Shown piece by piece: positions 26,201 to 38,200 of a DNA stretch of 64,000 bases. Each line of letters opens with the position of its first letter. Position 1 is the stretch's first letter. The stretch is from Astropecten irregularis (Eukaryota > Echinodermata > Asteroidea > Paxillosida > Astropectinidae), in assembly GCA_963971285.1 (NCBI GenBank), contig OZ020248.1:22465873-22529872 (forward strand). Reading direction: 5' to 3'. A model generated the notes under the pieces. The model was not told the origin of the DNA, ran no database searches, and saw nothing but the letters and a program-made list of their open reading frames with translations. The translations under genes and the position numbers were made by a program.

Positions 26201-29200
26201 CAAACAGAATTCAGAATTCCCCAAAAGCCTGACAAGTCGGGACAAAAACATGTGTCTCTGCAAAATTTGATATCGGGCTCTGGAATTCAGCCCCATCCTC
26301 CCTGGCCAGTTATTAAGATCAAAACCAGTTAGACCGAAGATACTGGGAGAATATTACACATGTACACGTATTAGTCAGCAAGGTCAGCCATATATCAGTT
26401 TTGCAGAGATAAATGTACCAGACAGTACACTGTGCTTGTCCGGTACCAATAAGTTTCAGTCATCAGGGAAGTATGGGTCAGGGAAAATATTGTCAGTCGG
26501 TGGAGTCTAGCATATGTTTTTCCAATTCAAGGAAGTTTAGGATTCGACATCGACATGTACGGTTAGGTCGGGCAACCAAATTTCCCTGGTTTTTCCCCTG
26601 GGCTGATGTTACAAGTTCATTTCTTGTACAGACAGGAAATATTGCACATTTATAACACAACTTTCCACATGTGTGCGTGAAATTGATATTATGGATCATT
26701 TCCCTTTTCTTTCGAAATTGTGCATTCATTCGTGCAGTAAGTCTTCCTTTTGTTTTAGATTCAGATGCACACAATACACATCGTGTACAAAAAGAAGAAG
26801 GGCAAAAACAGACAAAATTGAGTCTGTTTTCTCAAATTTCAGGAAATATCGTTCAAATGAAGTCATTGCTTTGATAGAATTTAATTGAATCTAATAGAAT
26901 TTTATTTTTAGTTTTTTGTTGTTCACTGCAGACTATTTCCAATTGTTTTTACACACACTATATTAAAAGCAGCACTTTGAATGTTGCATGTATGTGGCAC
27001 TGTGATAATGAAAAAAACAAACCAAGTAATAAACTGCTGCAAACTGCTCATCAGCCAAAATAATGATTTGAAATTTATAAAATGCTTGTTGTTAGGAGGG
27101 CCTGACATATATTTCAATCTTAGCAGGATCTTTATCGAAGGTATAAAGCCTTTGATAAAGATCCTGCTAGGATTGGAACGTGTCTGGCCCTCCTTACCCA
27201 AAGCAAACAAAATCATCCAGTTGAAATGGCTGAATTATGCACACGATTTATAAGTTTTCTCATAATCCCAAAATGTAAGTACTTTATTGTATGTGTACAA
27301 CAAACTACATGTATTAGGCCTATACTGTATACTTGCATCTACACTGTTATCAATCAAGTGTGATTATATTATTTTCATTTGAAAGCATGTAAGTGCTTTA
27401 CCTTGTACAATGTAACTTTAGGCTGGTTTGTACCACTTTTGTGAAGTGAAATACATTGTACTTAATATATAGTCATATTTGCCTCAAAAGATCCCAATTA
27501 AAGTTGCTCACATTTCAACAATGGGAAATTGATTGCCTCAAATTGCCGACCTGATTCTTTGCCTTGTTTGCGGCACAACTTACAGGCAAGTACATGTACA
27601 TAGGCCCCACATGTGTATAAACCGGTCTTAAAAAACATGGGGTTGATTTCACAAAGCCATATGATCAATCGTACATATGTAACTCAAGTTACGAAGGTTA
27701 ACCCATCATATCCTATGTAGGGCTGCAATGCATCATAAGTCCTACGATTGGTAGTACTATGTAAGTTACCATGAGTTTGGTGAAATCAACCCCAGAACAT
27801 TTTGTTTGAAATCAAAAGTCAAAGAACTTTGTCCTTTTGGAATTTGTCATTCAATTCCCTGACATTTTCTTAAAAACATGGCAACAAAAAGTTGGTGCCT
27901 ATTTATACCTCAATACTTCAATGATGCACTCAAGCAATTTGTTTTCTGCATTTTCAATCCTGTTATATTTTGCAAAGTCGTTGCCAAAAAAAAAAAAAAT
28001 CGGATGTTTTTCCCGGCTGCCATCTGGCACTTCTGTCCCCCTGAATAATTTTTGAGCGGACGGACTCTTCGACTCCAGGTTTTATACCGATTGCATGCCG
28101 AGCTCCTCAAATGACTTTTAGGGATGGTTTTGTAAGTTGTGCCCTGGCCGGCAGTTGCGGGGTTAGAAGGTGAAAACTTCACAGGGGTGGCCAAAGAGCC
28201 AGAGAAATAATCTACAATTTAACTGTTGACTCAAAACACATGTACATGTACATGTATACATGATGCAGGGCTCAAATTTCGTGAAAAAGAGCACTGGACA
28301 GCAGGTCTAGTAACTGAAACATTTTACTACACCTGAATTTTTTTTCACTAGACCTGTGACATTCATGTACATAGGAAAACCGTAATTGTATGCAATATAT
28401 TGTCCAAAATCATCAATTTAGGAACCATTTTATTTGTGCAAGGTAAACAAAATTACTAGACTGCCGGAATAGTGCAGTACAAACTTTACTAGACCGACAC
28501 TGAAATCACTAGACTCGGTCCACGGTCTAGTGGATATTTCTAGCCCTGTGATGATATGTATACATGAGTGTACATATGTACATGTGTACATGTACGTGTT
28601 TAGTGTGGCCATAGAGTCTGGAAAGCCTGTACGCTCTTGTGAGGGTAAATTTCGGGTTTCTTCTCTTTTTATGCCTTTCCCAAATCTCGGCTCCGGCTCT
28701 GGCTCTGGCTCCAGCTTTGTCTCTGTCATCCATATGCTGAAAATAAAGTTTGTGGTGTTTCATTGAAGCTGAAGCTTTGTATTATTTTTCAAACTAGAGA
28801 ATCTACTTCCAAACTACAGCCAGAAGCCTCTATTTTTGATACCCTTTATTTAAGAGAGTACATGTAGATGCACGAAATGGAGCCGGAGCCTGAGCCGGAG
28901 CCGAGGTTTGGGAAAAGCCCTTGTTGTTACTGGTCGTCTCAGTTAACTTTTTTGTTAACTTGTCGCATACTGCATCATGTACAGGATGTGAAGTGATTCA
29001 GTTTTAGTTTCATTGTGAATACTGGTGCTGTGTTTTATCATGTGTACTGAAGACTTTGCACTTTCCTTTTTTTTATCATGAAGTGTATGGTCTATGGAGC
29101 TGATAAAAACCAGTACAATGCATTCATATCGTATGTTGATATCTGTTGCCACTATCAGGCATGCAACTTTTCCTCGAATCAGCTGATTTCCTCTTTTTTT

Positions 29201-32200
29201 CATTTCACTCTTATGCCATTGAAAAGTGAAAAACACTTGGTACAAAGTGTGGGAAAGATTGGAATTTCTTCTTTTTTCGGAAAGTCCAAGTTGCATGTCT
29301 GTGCACTATATGATAATTGCAGTACACTTTTCATAGGATTTTGTTCATTAGGAATGAAACTTTCACACCCATTAATGCTTTTCCAGTGGTACAAAAATGG
29401 AGCAGGATCTTTACAGATGTAAATGAAGGCCCTTTCCTTGATAATTATTACTTGTTGTTGCCTTGGGGCCTGTTTGTTTCACGCAAAGGATCATGAATCC
29501 TTCGGATCCGGATCCCATTTTAGCGTACCCTGCATAGGAGAAGGATCCGAAAAATGGGATCCGGATCCGCAGATTCGTCCGAAACAAACAGGCCCTTGGT
29601 GCCCCTTGAACAGGATCTTACAGTTTTCTCCAACTTGTCCAAAGGAAGTGTTCCTTTTCTGTAGAAAACCATTGTCCCTTTAAAGGTAGTATCATACTTT
29701 GGTTTTTGTCAAAGAAATACAGATTCATGGGCAAAAATATCAAGGAAGATACAGTCACAGTCATCTGTGAAAATTTCAGTCTCATACGGTGCCCAGTAGG
29801 TTTCTATCAGCACCATCTTCATACCCTGTAAGTTATACGTAAATCTGTCAACATTTCTGTTTTGGTTTCTTACAAAGTATGATACTACCTTTAAGAATGA
29901 AGATTGTGCCAGGATTCAGTTCCTTCAATATTGTGAATTTGATCCGCTTCATAATGTGACTTCTCGAATATGAAAGCTATCAGAGCCATTGAGCCTGCCT
30001 TTGGAGGAAGTGAATCTGATATTTAACCATTTTGAAATCAAAATGCGAAGTTAGAAATGAAGTTGTATCAAATGGCATGGTTGTGAACATGATGTTCCCG
30101 GACTTTTACAGTATGCCAACTTTCTTACTGTTGTCGGGATACATACATTGTTTAACAGCTTGTTTTTTTAAGCACTGCTAGTACAGTGTGTACATGTACC
30201 AAATGCGTCAGAGAAAAGATGGTAGGTTTGTACTTCAATTCATTTTTAGTTGTAAAAAAAATTGAAGTTGATTGCAGAGAAGATTGATGTATTTGTTCAG
30301 GTGGTGGACCAACAAAACATCATTTGAAATGCTAAGCTAATCAGGGCCCAATTTCATGGAATCCGTTACGGCCTATTCTTGTGCTTACGGGTACTGCTAC
30401 GCGTAAAATCTATTTCATGGAATCCGTAGGCAAGACGTTAGGCACTTCATCGGTTAGCGAAGAATTTTTAGGCTAACCTCAATATTTTTTTTTTTTTCTG
30501 CTTTAAATGCGCTGTCATGTGCACAAAATTCACACCTTAAACGACTTACTAGTGATTGTGTATTTACTTATTGTTTTGTTTTCTTGTTTTTCAGCAATAA
30601 AACGGGCTCCAAGAGTAAGCAGATGAACACCGGCCGCAAGAAGTTCAACATGGATCCCAAAAAGGTATTCCACGAATAATAGCAACACAGACAAACAATT
30701 CAGTCAGTAAAATCCCGCGATATTAAAGGTAGTATCATACTTTGGTAAGAGACCAAAACAGAAATGTTCACAGATTTACGTATAACTTACAGGGTATGAA
30801 GATGGTGGCGGTAGAAACATACCGTTAACATTTTTCCGCCTGAAATGGTGTATTTATCCAGAAATTAGTAAAACAACGACCGAAAATCTTTTTGATCTTT
30901 TAAAAGATCAAAAAGAAAAGAGAAAAGACTTAAGAAAAACTGTGGCTGTTTTTCACTATTTTCTCAAAAAGTGGGCACCGTATGGAACTGACATTTTCAC
31001 AAATGACTGTTACTGTATCTGTCTTGATATTTTTGCCCATGAATCTGTATTTATTTGACAAAAACCAAAGTATGATATTACCTTTAAGACAAATATGTCA
31101 AAACCTCATAATGTGATTGAGAGGGGTATGAAAGTGAGTGTCACAGAATTCATTGCTTCAGCATGCACTCACTTACTGAATGCCAGTGGCACTATTTTAG
31201 GGATGGAGAAAACCTTGTTTGTCATCTGTCACAAGCTTCCATTTGCCCTGAAACCCATTCCTGTGAGGATGGCGTCATCAGCTACGAAGTCTGTAATTAT
31301 TTTGTTGTCTTGGAAGCTGTAAATCTTTTAGGAAGTGCATTCATTTTTGGTCCTTTTCACAACGGAGGCCCAGGCTCACGCTCAGGCTTGGCTCCATTTC
31401 GTGAATCCATTCTGAAATAATGAGTATCAAAATGGAGGCTTTTGGCTGCGGTTCGGAAAGTAGATTCTCTGGTTGAAGAAAAGAAATCATAGCTTCAGCT
31501 TCAATGAAAAACCACAAGCTATAATTTCAGAATATGAATGAACAAAATGACAGAAGCTGGAGCCTGAGCCGGAGCCGGAGCCGGAGCCATGAGCCTGAGC
31601 CTTAGCCTTAGCTTGAGCCTCTATCTGTTGGATTCCTCCCTCCTGCCAGCTCCTGAGTCCTGTCATTAAACCTAAAGTTGTTTGTCTCGCGCTCGTACGC
31701 CTGCGGTTCATTTTCACCTTTTGGTGTGAACGACTTCATCAGACATCTCCGACGCGTGACATTCAGTTTGACCTTACCTTGTGGGCATAGCGACGACGAC
31801 GGGAGAAGGACAGACATATTCTAAATGCTGGCCTCCTCTTGAGGGAGGATTGCGGGTGGACGGGACAGATGCGGGTTGCGGAGCGGACACGGCGGAGAAG
31901 AAGTTCAGATCTTGATTTGTTGTCACAGCAGTGGGATGCAGAAATCCCCAGGTAGTCTGCAAAAATGCCGTTTCTAGGACAAACAGCAGCAATCGCTAGG
32001 CCTCTCTCTTTCTTTGTAGACAGTGCTCGCGGAAGATGAGAATTCTGTTTGTCTTCTGGTGAGCGAATGCCTGTAGAGTTCATCACCTCTTGGCAAAACA
32101 TCCGAGGACGTTAACGCTACCTCGACGAAGAAAAGACTGACAAAAAAGAACTCACAGAGAAGAAGGGAGTTCTGTCTCGGTAAATTGATAGGCGCCACAC

Positions 32201-35200
32201 TCTTCAGATATACTGTTTCCACATTCATCGCTTCCCTGGAGAGTATCGATCATTTTTTAACCTAACTTGTCTCGTCTCGGTCATCTGATTTGAGCTTGAC
32301 GTCTGTAAGAGTCGTCGTCTGCAAAGACCCATGATTTGTTCTCGGAATCTGACTGGCATTGGCAATTAAAAGTTCCATCGAACGATTTGATCGGAGGAGA
32401 TGTTATTTCAAACTCACAACGATAACAGATAACAAGAAAGGGATGTCAGTACATTGTGATAATCATTAAACAAATACTGATTCCGTTTCAAATTGTCTGA
32501 TTTTTTTTTTCATTGGCATCAGAAGTTTGAATAAGGGGAGCAATTTTAGCGCTTGCCCCGTGCGGCGTTTACCGGTACTCTAGATCATGTAGATATGCAG
32601 CTGACATCAACTCTGTACAGTAATGTAAGTTTTGTGTCCTCAGTTTTTGGCCTGCACTATATGCCAAATAGGTAATGGACTGAAGTGCACTATAAACGGG
32701 AAGGCAGCTATAATAATCTGTCTGTATGAAGCAAATGCTTTTAAGAAATGGCCGGTACATGTATGTCAAAGACAGAACAGGGAACAAGGCATACAAGACA
32801 TACTGTAGGAATACAAATTTACTGTGACTTTACATACAATAAGAGGGAATGTAGTAGAAGTCCTCTGGAGTCCTTGGGCCAATTTCATGGAGCTGTTAAT
32901 AAGCACAAAGAAATTGCTAAGCACAAAATGTCTTGCTCAATAAAACAAACCACCATTAAAACATTCCATTTGATATTCATGGTCAGCGAACAACAGCCAA
33001 AGAACAATTGCAAGCGATACTCAACACTTGGAAATTTGGCTGATAATCCTGTTTTTATTAAAATTCATGGTTTATAGCAAATTTTTGTGAAATTTGTTTG
33101 AACAACTCCTCAGTCCTGAATGGAATAGATAGAGGAACTGTTAACTTTTTTTAGCTGGAGAAATATGAATATTCTCTTCAAATTAATTCAACTATTTGTA
33201 TTCAACTATTTGAACTTTTTGAAAGTTTTAAAAATTGAAAGTTTTCCTTCAATTCCTGCCTTTTTGACCTTTTAAAATATGACTTCTGTTTTTAGTATCA
33301 GCTTTTTCTATCTCTTCCCCCCACCTATCCACCTAATACGCGTACGTACGTACCTGTACACACATTTTAGTACTCTGTGAGGGTAAAATGATCTTGTCTA
33401 AAACACACACTGGTACTCCGGGTGGTCACCGGTTCCCTGGCTGACTCACACGTAATTGCTCCCAGGTGGTCCATGCTCATCACAGAAACCTTAAGACCCG
33501 GAAACCAGCTATTAATACCTCTCTTTCCTGCCCCCCCAACCTCCCATGGCCTCTCCACCATTGCAAAAGAAGTTAATTCAAACTCTTACATATTAATACA
33601 AGAAATAAACTGCTGCAAACTGCTCATCATCCAAAATGACCAGGGCCCAATTTCATGGAATCCGTTACCATTAGCAAAAATTCTTCGCTTACGGTAGCAG
33701 AATTGTTTTGGTTACGGTTAGCGTATTTCACGGAAGAGTTTCTTTTTTGGTAAGGGTAAGCAAGGAATTTGTGCAGAATGCATACGACAGCGCGTTAGCA
33801 GAAAATGATCACGGTTACCCTAGAAATTCTTCACTAACCGAGAGTCTTGCTTACGGATTCCATGAAATAGATTTCATGTGTAGCAGTGCTCGTTAGCACA
33901 AAAATAGGCCGTAACGGGTTCCATGAAATTGGGCCCTGAAATATATCAAATGCTTAAGGTTAGGAGGGCCTGACGCATTTCGATCCTAGCAGGATCTTTC
34001 TCAAAGGCTGAATGACAAACTACACGAACATGCAAGTGAAAGAAGCATACATAAATGGATCAGAGGATATGGACAAAGGGAATAGTTTGTCATTTGAGAA
34101 AGATCCTGCTAGGATCAAAATCCGTCAGGCCCTCCTAACTCCAAGCATCTTACATATTAATACTCGAGATGCACTTGAGACATGTTTTCCATATGGATGT
34201 ATTACGTTTGTGTATGATAAATGTTTGCAAGCTTTATTGAATGAGTTATTGGAGAGTATTAACTCTGTGAAGATAAGTACAACCCTCTTATGCTGTCACA
34301 TGTACACGTATTTGGCACCATTCCACCAAGTGGGATTATGATTAATGATGGTGGCCCTCTTATATTTTCATATTAAACTTGATGCATTTTCATATCGAAG
34401 GTGACAATTGATTTCATTTTTTAAGAACAGCCGTGAATGTGAAACTCATTAAGTAGAGGATAAAGTGCAAGTTCACAGATGTAACATGGATACTGTCACA
34501 AATCATGTTCTAACTTGATATTGAGCCTGTTTGTTTGAGGATAAAGGCGATCATTGCTCCTGCGCGCAAAAGCTGCTACGGGTCACATTTTAGCATTTCC
34601 TGTATCGGACGTGGATTTGTAAGATCAAATATGGCGACAAAGATCTGCGGTTAAACAAACAGCCCCGAATTGAGACTCTTTTGTGTTTCACACATGGTAA
34701 ACAAAACCATACTTACTCTTATTACAAAATAAAATATGAAAGCTGGTGCAAAAAGTTCCAAAAAATGTTTTCGTTCAGTGTATTTGAACATGATATAAAC
34801 ATGCATTTGCTGACAAACATGCTTTCTCCGTTGCCGGGTAAGGAGAAAAGGGGCAACTGGCTGAAATAGGTCAGAAATTTTTGTTCCCTTCCCCTGACCA
34901 CACTTGCCCCGCCTCTATCTTCTGTTTGTGGTTTCCCAACCTTACTGCATGCTTTCCCTGTTTCCCTGGTGACTCTAGATCTGTCCCCCTTTTGTTCTGA
35001 TCCTCTCATCCATGTATGTGCATCTTTACTTGCATGTTCTTGTCCTCTTGTCATTTAGCCGTTGAGAAAAATCCTGCTAGGATAAAAAAAACGGCAGGCC
35101 CTCCTAACTCCAGGGATTTATAAGTCATTTGAAACTTCTTTGGTCCAACAGGATTGTAGGTTGTAGACCAAAGTATCCGAGGAAGGGAATCCCCATAGAG

Positions 35201-38200
35201 TAAGGTGACCATATTTTGTTGAGATGATCCGGGGACAGTGATCCGTGTCCTTGGGGAGGGGTATGATTTTGAAAATGTTTTGAATCCAGATGGTGCCTAC
35301 ATGCAAAATGGTGGCATCTATGGACACAGCACATAAGGTGACCATACAATTCGTTCAGTTTTTTTTTATTTAGGACAATTAGAATTTTTGGGGGCATTTC
35401 GTCGAATCGGGGACATTTTCGGGGACAATTTTTCATCGGGGACGGCACTGTCAAATCGGGGACTGTCCCCGAAAAATCGGGGACTGTCCCCGAAAATCGG
35501 GGACGTCTGGTCACCTTACCATAGAGGCAAGAGGTCATTCCTTACACGAAATTTGTCCCACAAACTTTGTCATAACTCGTAAATTATGGCACATGGAAGG
35601 ATTCTATCAGCCTACGTGTGTCCCGTGCAGCTAGTAGAGTCTATACACTTTGCTGTACATGTGTATTTTCGTTACCCTTTTCGCGGACACCAAGTTCTTC
35701 GAGTCGTGCTTCCCCTCTTCCATATATAGGCTCAACGGGAAATCATCCCAGGGTAATTTAGTCGGTGTCCCGCGTCTAGACTCAAATGTCCTGAGCTCCG
35801 GTCTCCCCCCTTTTTTTTCCCGAGCCTCGAGGAGGAAGCCATTTTTAGCACGTTGCGAAAATATTGCCAGGTCATCGGAGAAGACTTGACTTTTACGGCC
35901 GGTATTCTCTCCCGGTGTTTGCTTCTTGGAAAAAATCTGAAACCGGTTTTAGTTTCTGTTAAAGGTTACATGGTATCATTCCATCATGGTTTCATCATGA
36001 CTTCATCTTTGGTTCTATCATTAGACTGGTACATGACGTGCTCAGCTTTTTTTCCACAAATTGTAAATGGTATGTGCAATCAATCCATCTATACGGAAGG
36101 TTTTCAGACAGTGACGATGACTTTTAGGGCAGTAAAATTCTTTCCAAAGAAACTGAAAATTTAGGGCGACAGTAAATTGTCGGCTTAATGTTGCACAGTA
36201 TGTCATCCTGACATGTACATGTACGTACCAATATTTGGCAGTGGTAGACATAGCAAAATGTTTGGCCTTTGCTTTGCATAAGCCTGCTGGTCCAATTTTA
36301 AAAAGATCATTGTCATTTTTTTCTTTGTGAACTCTAGAAGTGTCTATGTTTCAAAAAGAAGAAGCCATTAAAAAGATACTTTTCGATTAACCTTACTGGG
36401 AAAATGTACCCGGGTACCCGTTTGAACGGTCGGTTAACCGGTTAACCGGATACAAACTGCAGCCTTAGTACATGTACAAAGATGAATTAAGTTATAAAAT
36501 CATCAAATAACCACAAGGGAAACTGACTGGATTATAAGTCATTGAAAGATGAACAAAGAAGAATTGACTGGAGTGGGATTCGAAGCAGCGACCTCCTTAG
36601 AAGTTATAAAATCATTGAAAAGTGAACACAGAAAAATTGACTGGAGCTGGATTTGAACCTGCGACCACCGAAATACCGTACCGGTTGCTCTACATTTGAG
36701 CTATTCAGCCCTATGTTGGTGGTGTCCCCAATAGTCAAATTATCTTTGTTCGTTTAGCAGTCAGAAGCCATGAAACCACTCACATACCGCTATGTCCAAA
36801 AGACCGTCTAAGATAATTATGTGCAGCATTAGCAATGCTGCAACCTGAGAAACAGTACATGGGGGATCACTCAAAGAGGATGCAGCTTTTTTTATTAAAA
36901 TATTTTCATCAAATAACCACAAGGGAAATTGACAGTCTGTTTCACATGTGCTTATTTGATGAAGTTATAAAATATGCAGATTACTGCACCATGACTTATA
37001 ATACTAGTGTCCATTTCATCATGCAATGCATATTCTTTACTCTTTTTTCCCCACCAGGGTATTGAGTATCTGATTGAGAATAAATTACTGGAGGAAACAC
37101 CCGAAGATGTAGCACAGTTCCTGTATAAGGGAGAAGGGCTTAATAAAACGGCTATAGGTGACTACCTGGGAGAAAAGTAAGTATTTTGTCCCAATTTGTT
37201 TCATTTTTGATAATAGAGATTGTCTCTCATTACTATACCTCATGAATATTAATCAGGCAGCTGTGACATCTCATTGGTCCATTCAGGAGCTTAAAAGTTT
37301 TTTTTTCTTGTTTCCATGTGTCTATGTACAATAACAATGATATGTAAATAATTACATATCATTGTATCATTGGCATCGATCAATGAAATGACTGCATCTG
37401 CATGATGAATATTCATGAGGTATAAGTCCCGATCATATCCAATGAAATGATTGCATCTGCATGATGAATATTCATGAGTTATCAGTCTGGATCATCCAAT
37501 GAAATGCTACATCTGCATGATGAATATTCATGAGGTATCAGTCCTGTGAAATGACTTCATCTGCACGATGAATATTCACGAGGTATCAGTCCGGATCATG
37601 CAATAAAATGCTACATCTGCATGATGAATATTCATGAGGTATCAGTCTCGATCAATACCTCAGTTTCACCTAATTCCCAATTTCCCAGCAAAACCAGATT
37701 TTTTTTCTGTATGAAGTTCCACTTTCTGCCCGTTAATTAACAAGTTCATTCAAAATGCAGTGTTTTATTTCATTTTGTTCATTTTGTTCTATTTTCTTTC
37801 TTTGTATCGCTATACAGGAAAGACTTTAACATCAAGGTTTTGGAGGCCTTTGTCGAGAGACATGAATTTAAAGACATGATCTTGGTGCAGGCCCTCAGGT
37901 AGGTGTATTTCTAAATTTAAGCTTTCTTTCCCACATGTTAGTTCATCATGTCGGATCCACCCATGAAAGGGTAGAGTCGTGAAGACCACTTCATCCTCGG
38001 CATGCCTCAGATCTTGTAACTTTTAGTCTGAAAATTTGTGAAATTGAAGCCTGAATCGGCGATGCATGGACTGCAGTGAAAGGAGATATCTTCATCATTG
38101 TGAATCATTTCATTGTTGCAAAGTGAACTCGAGTATTAAGGAGACACACCCATGTGTGTAGATAGATGATTAGTCATACGACTGGTCACTATGTATATCT

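Larger units (their letters stand above)
22501..30594 (+). other. Intron 3 (8.1 kb)
   Basis: It holds a 1.46-kb hAT-type insertion, a 356-bp hairpin-rich MITE at 24611, an E-box palindrome at 25679, a foldback at 25832, a Penelope-like foldback at 27026 and several other MITEs. The 26010-26900 and 27220-27600 stretches show nothing recognised. Confidence 0.9.
30665..37057 (+). other. Intron 4 (6.4 kb)
   Basis: It contains a full TTAA-family MITE, a GGCTCC-repeat MITE, the unique island at 31620-32270, nested Penelope-like and GGGCCC-end elements at 33.6-34.2 kb, an hAT-type element at 35201 and a tRNA-SINE at 36499. The 35530-36490 stretch shows nothing recognised. Confidence 0.9.

Noticed and set aside
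28430-28766. Glu/Pro- or Gly/Ser-repeat ORFs
   Set aside because: These are translations of GGAGCC hexamers within a MITE.
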